From: Variovorax sp. KBW07
Lineage (GTDB): Bacteria; Pseudomonadota; Gammaproteobacteria; Burkholderiales; Burkholderiaceae_C
Length of the DNA stretch: 53,899 nucleotides
NCBI RefSeq assembly: GCF_003852515.1
Contig: NZ_QAJK01000071.1
Location: forward strand, 1 to 53,899
Direction: 5' to 3'
Shown here: positions 50,643 to 53,899 of the stretch, one piece after another
Layout of the letters: each line of letters opens with the position of its first letter
How positions within the stretch are numbered: position 1 is the stretch's first letter
The notes under the pieces: model-generated
Told to the model about the DNA's origin: nothing
Databases searched by the model: none
The model's input: the letters and a program-made list of their open reading frames with translations, nothing else
Made by a program: the position numbers and the translations under genes

Positions 50643-50999
50643 CTAGCCGCAATACGCCCCCACGATGCGGCCGCTGGGCTCGACCTGCACATTGAGCCGC
50701 GTCGTGTCTTGCGCCGGGTCGGCCGTGTCTGTCGCGGCCACGGTGCGGCCCACCTTCGCGCCGGCGCGCTGGCGCATTTCCTCCAGCAACTGCGGCGTGA
50801 CGCGCAGGCCCAGCCCGAAGCGCACGGCGGCGGCCTGGCAGCTCTCGGGCGGCGGCGCAAAGCTGGGCGGCTCCGGCACTTCGGATGTCAGTGGCCGGTC
50901 CTTGGGCGGCGCCTGGCAGCCTGCCAACACGAGGGCAAGGGCAAAGCCAGGAGCGACAAGGCAAAGCCGGCCCCGGCCGTTCATCATCGTCATGTGCAT
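50643..50999 (-). CDS. Peptidase inhibitor I78-family lipoprotein
   Basis: A 118-residue exported protein. AGGAGG lies eight bases before the ATG, which settles the start although the frame is open further. The signal peptide ends with lipobox LAGC (Cys28). The mature domain has the I78 pattern: an early Cys (ESCQAAAVRFGLG), VTPQLLEEMRQRAGAKVGRT, RLNVQVEPSGRIVGAYCG with the paired second Cys. I78 proteins resemble elastase/serine protease inhibitors. It may protect the envelope from proteases. It is divergent from the HAD gene. Confidence 0.85.
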   Translation of the reverse strand: MHMTMMNGRGRLCLVAPGFALALVLAGCQAPPKDRPLTSEVPEPPSFAPPPESCQAAAVRFGLGLRVTPQLLEEMRQRAGAKVGRTVAATDTADPAQDTTRLNVQVEPSGRIVGAYCG

Positions 51000-51072
51000 C
51001 TTTTCTTCCTCCTTGAAACTGGGACGAAGCTTATCCGAGGGGTATGCTGAATGCGAAGCGCCCCCACCGACC

Positions 51073-51804
51073 ATGACACAACCCGCAGACACCGTTTTCC
51101 TGATCGACGTCGACAACACCCTGCTCGACAACGACCGCGTCGTGGACGACCTGCGCGCCCACCTCGAACAGGCCTTCGGCGCGGAAAGTGCCAGCCGCTA
51201 CTGGGTGGCCCTGGAGGCAATGCGCGGCGAACTCGGCTATGTCGATTACCTGGGCGCCCTGCAACGCTACCGCGCCGAGGAAAGCCAGCGCGGCATGAGC
51301 GATTCGCGGCTGCTGCTGATGTCGGGCTTCCTGATCGACTACCCCTTTGCCGACCGGCTGTACCCCGGCGCGCTGGCGGCGCTTGCGCACCTGCGCCGCC
51401 ACGGGCCCACGGTCATCCTGTCGGACGGCGACGTGGTGTTCCAGCCGCGCAAGGTGCAGCGCTCGGGCCTGTGGGACGCCACCGAGGGCCGCGTGCTGAT
51501 CTACGTGCACAAGGAGCAGATGCTCGACACCATTGCCCAGTGCCACCCCGCCGCGCACTACGTGATGATCGACGACAAGCTGCGCATCCTGGCGGCCATG
51601 AAGGCCATCTGGGGGCCCCGTCTGACGACCGTCTTCGTGCGGCAAGGGCACTATGCGCTCGACGCGCAGGCCAATGCCGCCTACGCGCCCGCGGACGTCA
51701 CCGTCGAACGCATCGGCGACCTGGCCCACCTGGATTTTTCTTCTTCTCCTTCTTCCCCTTATTCCCCTTCGTCTCTCTCGTCCTTTTCGAATCCTTCGAC
51801 ATGA
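51073..51804 (+). CDS. HAD-family hydrolase
   Basis: A 243-residue haloacid-dehalogenase-like phosphatase. Motif I is DVDNT (Asp12, Asp14). Motif II is in ILSDGD, a lysine comes in the QPRKVQRSG/HKEQM region, and motif IV is IDDK. A helical cap lies between motifs I and II. The last ~20 residues (SSSPSSPYSPSSLSSF) are a serine/proline tail encoded by a pyrimidine-only-like tract. The stop overlaps the pgm start (ATGA). The substrate is unknown; a sugar phosphate is plausible from the neighbour. Confidence 0.85.
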   Translation: MTQPADTVFLIDVDNTLLDNDRVVDDLRAHLEQAFGAESASRYWVALEAMRGELGYVDYLGALQRYRAEESQRGMSDSRLLLMSGFLIDYPFADRLYPGALAALAHLRRHGPTVILSDGDVVFQPRKVQRSGLWDATEGRVLIYVHKEQMLDTIAQCHPAAHYVMIDDKLRILAAMKAIWGPRLTTVFVRQGHYALDAQANAAYAPADVTVERIGDLAHLDFSSSPSSPYSPSSLSSFSNPST

Positions 51805-53456
51805 GCCAAGCAAACAATCCTCTCGCGGGCCAGCCCGCTCCGCTCGAACTGCTGGTCAATGTGCCGCGCCTCATTTCGGCCTACTACACGGGCCGGCCCG
51901 ACCCCGCCGTGCCGAGCCAGCGCGTGGCCTTCGGCACGTCGGGCCACCGCGGCTCGTCGTTCGACGACGCCTTCAACGAATGGCACGTGTTGGCGATCAG
52001 CCAGGCCATTTGCGATTACCGCAAGCAGCAAGGCATCGACGGCCCGCTGTTCCTGGGCATCGACACGCATGCGCTGTCCACACCGGCCTTCAGCAGTGCG
52101 GTCGAAGTGCTGGCCTCCAACGGCGTGCAGTTGATGCTCTCGAAGGACGACGAGTACACACCGACGCCCGCCGTGTCGCACGCGATCCTGGTCTACAACC
52201 GCGGACGCACCACCGGCCTGGCCGACGGCATCGTCATCACGCCTTCGCACAACCCGCCCGAGAGCGGCGGCTTCAAGTACAACCCGCCGAACGGGGGACC
52301 GGCCGGCACCGACATCACGTCCGCCGTCGAGGCCGCCGCCAACAAGATGCTGGCGAACAAGCTCGAGGGCGTGAAGCGCATGCCGCTCGCGCAGGCGCTC
52401 AAGGCCGCGACGACACACCGGCACGACTACCTGAACACCTACGTCGAAGACCTGGCGCAGGTGCTCGACATGGACGCGATCCGCGGCGTGGACATCGACT
52501 TGGGCGTCGACCCGCTGGGCGGCGCCGGCGTGCACTACTGGCCGGCCATTGCCGAGCGCTACAAGCTCAAGCGCCTCACCGTGCTCAACCAGGAGGTCGA
52601 CCCGACCTTCCGCTTCATGTCGCTCGACTGGGACGGCCGCATCCGCATGGACCCGTCGTCGCCCGACGCGATGCACAAGCTGATCGAACTGAAAGACCGC
52701 TTCGGCATTGCCTTTGCCTGCGACACCGACCACGACCGCCACGGCATCGTCACGCGCAGCGCGGGGCTGATGCAGCCCAACAGCTACCTCGCCGTGATGG
52801 TCGACTACCTCTACACGCACCGGCCCAATTGGCCAGTGCAGGCGGCCGTCGGCAAGACGGTGGTGAGCAGCCAGATGATCGACCGCGTGACCGCGCGGCT
52901 GGGCCGCAAGCTGTACGAAGTGCCGGTCGGCTTCAAGTGGTTCGTCGACGGTCTGGTCGACGGCTCGCTGGGCTTCGGCGGCGAGGAAAGCGCGGGCGCG
53001 ACCTTCCTGCGCAAGGATGGCACGGCCTGGACCACCGACAAGGACGGCATCGTGCCCGCCCTGCTCTCGGCCGAGATTGCCGCGCGCACCGGGCGCGACC
53101 CGGGCGAGCGCTATGCCGAGCTGACACAGGCGCTGGGCAAGCCCGTGTCGGACCGCGTGGACGCGGCTGCCACGGTCGAGCAGAAAAAGCGGCTGTCCAG
53201 CCTGTCGCCGGAGCAGATCCGCTCGACCGAACTCGCGGGCGAAAAGATCGTCAACGTGCTGAGCCATGCGCCGGGCAACGGCGCGGCCATCGGCGGTGTC
53301 AAGGTGATGACCGAGAACGGCTGGTTCGCGGCCCGGCCCTCGGGCACGGAGAACATCTACAAGGTCTACGGCGAGAGCTTCAAGGGCAAGGACCACCTGG
53401 CGCGCATCCTCGAAGAGGCGCAGCAGGTGGTGGACGGGGCGCTGTCGGGAAGCTGA
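51801..53456 (+). CDS. pgm: Alpha-D-glucose phosphate-specific phosphoglucomutase
   Basis: A 551-residue Pgm interconverting glucose-6-phosphate and glucose-1-phosphate, the precursor of UDP-glucose. Motifs are complete: phosphoserine Ser149 in TPSHNPPE, metal loop DTDHDRHG (308-315), sugar loop GGEESAGA, and phosphate loop RPSGTEN. It overlaps the HAD gene by four bases and has no Shine-Dalgarno of its own (the upstream tract is CT-rich). Proximity to bcs genes fits substrate supply for cellulose. Confidence 0.97.
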   Translation: MSQANNPLAGQPAPLELLVNVPRLISAYYTGRPDPAVPSQRVAFGTSGHRGSSFDDAFNEWHVLAISQAICDYRKQQGIDGPLFLGIDTHALSTPAFSSAVEVLASNGVQLMLSKDDEYTPTPAVSHAILVYNRGRTTGLADGIVITPSHNPPESGGFKYNPPNGGPAGTDITSAVEAAANKMLANKLEGVKRMPLAQALKAATTHRHDYLNTYVEDLAQVLDMDAIRGVDIDLGVDPLGGAGVHYWPAIAERYKLKRLTVLNQEVDPTFRFMSLDWDGRIRMDPSSPDAMHKLIELKDRFGIAFACDTDHDRHGIVTRSAGLMQPNSYLAVMVDYLYTHRPNWPVQAAVGKTVVSSQMIDRVTARLGRKLYEVPVGFKWFVDGLVDGSLGFGGEESAGATFLRKDGTAWTTDKDGIVPALLSAEIAARTGRDPGERYAELTQALGKPVSDRVDAAATVEQKKRLSSLSPEQIRSTELAGEKIVNVLSHAPGNGAAIGGVKVMTENGWFAARPSGTENIYKVYGESFKGKDHLARILEEAQQVVDGALSGS

Positions 53457-53460
53457 GGCC

Positions 53461-53859
53461 GTGCAGACGCTGGTGCTGCGCCTGAACCCCGGCGACGATT
53501 TGCGCGCGTCGCTAGATGCGGCACTGAAGCAAGCCGGTGCGCAGGCCGCGTTCGTGGTCTCGGGCATCGGCAGCCTGAGTGGAGCGAGCGTGCGGTTTGC
53601 GGGTGCGGAGGTGCCGACGCGCATCGAAGGCGCGCTCGAAATCCTCACGCTGGCGGGCAGCCTGTCACCCGATGGCTCGCACATTCACATGAGCGTGTCG
53701 GACGCCGAAGGCCGCGTCTTCGGCGGGCATGCGGCGCCGGGATGCACGGTGCGCACCACGGCCGAGATACTCATTGCCGTGCTGCCCGACTGGCAGTTCA
53801 CGCGCACGCACGACCCGCTGACCGGCTACGCCGAACTGATGCCGCGCAGGCGGCTCTGA
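53461..53859 (+). CDS. PPC/DUF296-domain protein
   Basis: A 132-residue protein consisting of one PPC (plant and prokaryote conserved, DUF296) domain. Typical elements are FVVSGIGSLSGASVRF, SHIHMSVSDAEGRVFGGH and the closing TAEILIAVLPDWQFTR. The fold forms trimers and often binds DNA or a metal/small ligand; bacterial members have no fixed function. The start is GTG, four bases after the pgm stop, so it belongs to the same transcript. Confidence 0.87.
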   Translation: MQTLVLRLNPGDDLRASLDAALKQAGAQAAFVVSGIGSLSGASVRFAGAEVPTRIEGALEILTLAGSLSPDGSHIHMSVSDAEGRVFGGHAAPGCTVRTTAEILIAVLPDWQFTRTHDPLTGYAELMPRRRL

Positions 53860-53881
53860 ACATTCGGGGCGCGTGCACAGG

Positions 53882-53899
53882 ACACCGGGTGCTCCCCTC
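53882..53899 (+). repeat. Partial dispersed repeat at window end
   Basis: The last bases read ACACCGGGTGCTCCCCTC, matching the left end of the repeat at 84-95 (ATCGGGTGCTCC). The unit is cut off by the window edge, so identity is tentative. Confidence 0.35.

Overview
The window is high-GC DNA from a betaproteobacterium, most likely family Comamonadaceae (Variovorax-like). Supporting points are GC-rich third positions, lipoproteins with the CGGGSSG lipobox neighbourhood, a leucine/isoleucine/valine-type (Liv) ABC operon beside a beta-oxidation operon, the yciB-bolA-parvulin neighbourhood, and a dispersed repeat whose antisense translation reads [11 protein letters not shown]. The genus is an inference from gene content and style; no 16S gene is present. 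I see no tRNA, rRNA, CRISPR array, transposase, integrase or prophage gene.

Region 1 (1-17180, all genes on the minus strand) is a lipid and organic-acid catabolism block. Read in its own direction it starts with an acyl-CoA synthetase. Two tandem, recently duplicated periplasmic substrate-binding proteins follow, then a livH-livM-livG-livF transporter set. After that comes a long operon: FadB-like bifunctional enzyme, membrane-anchored M20 peptidase, thiolase, thioesterase, acyl-CoA dehydrogenase, small membrane protein, Dabb protein and SDR oxidoreductase. Hairpin terminators separate the substrate-binding gene from livH and livF from the fad operon.

Region 2 (17294-22359) holds two large secreted lipoprotein hydrolases (CocE/PepX type and type-B carboxylesterase) on the minus strand, with a divergent AraC-family regulator. 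Region 3 (22406-26118) is the translationally coupled chain selO-msrB-yciB-bolA followed by a periplasmic parvulin and a strong bidirectional terminator. Region 4 (26149-33761) is core metabolism: purL (carrying an in-frame dispersed repeat), divergent map with a probably leaderless promoter, and glnD.

Region 5 (33841-53859) is a cellulose/cyclic-di-GMP island. Two tandem diguanylate cyclases with intact product-inhibition sites precede bcsD-bcsP-bcsQ-bcsA-bcsB-bcsZ-bcsC, whose cistrons mostly overlap by a few bases. A convergent GGDEF-EAL protein follows on the other strand. BcsA carries the c-di-GMP-binding PilZ motifs, so the flanking enzymes could set the local signal. Next come an I78-type inhibitor lipoprotein, a HAD hydrolase, phosphoglucomutase (glucose-1-phosphate supply for UDP-glucose) and a PPC/DUF296 protein. 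The most notable anomaly is in bcsB: its signal peptide and mature body are in different reading frames, one base apart.
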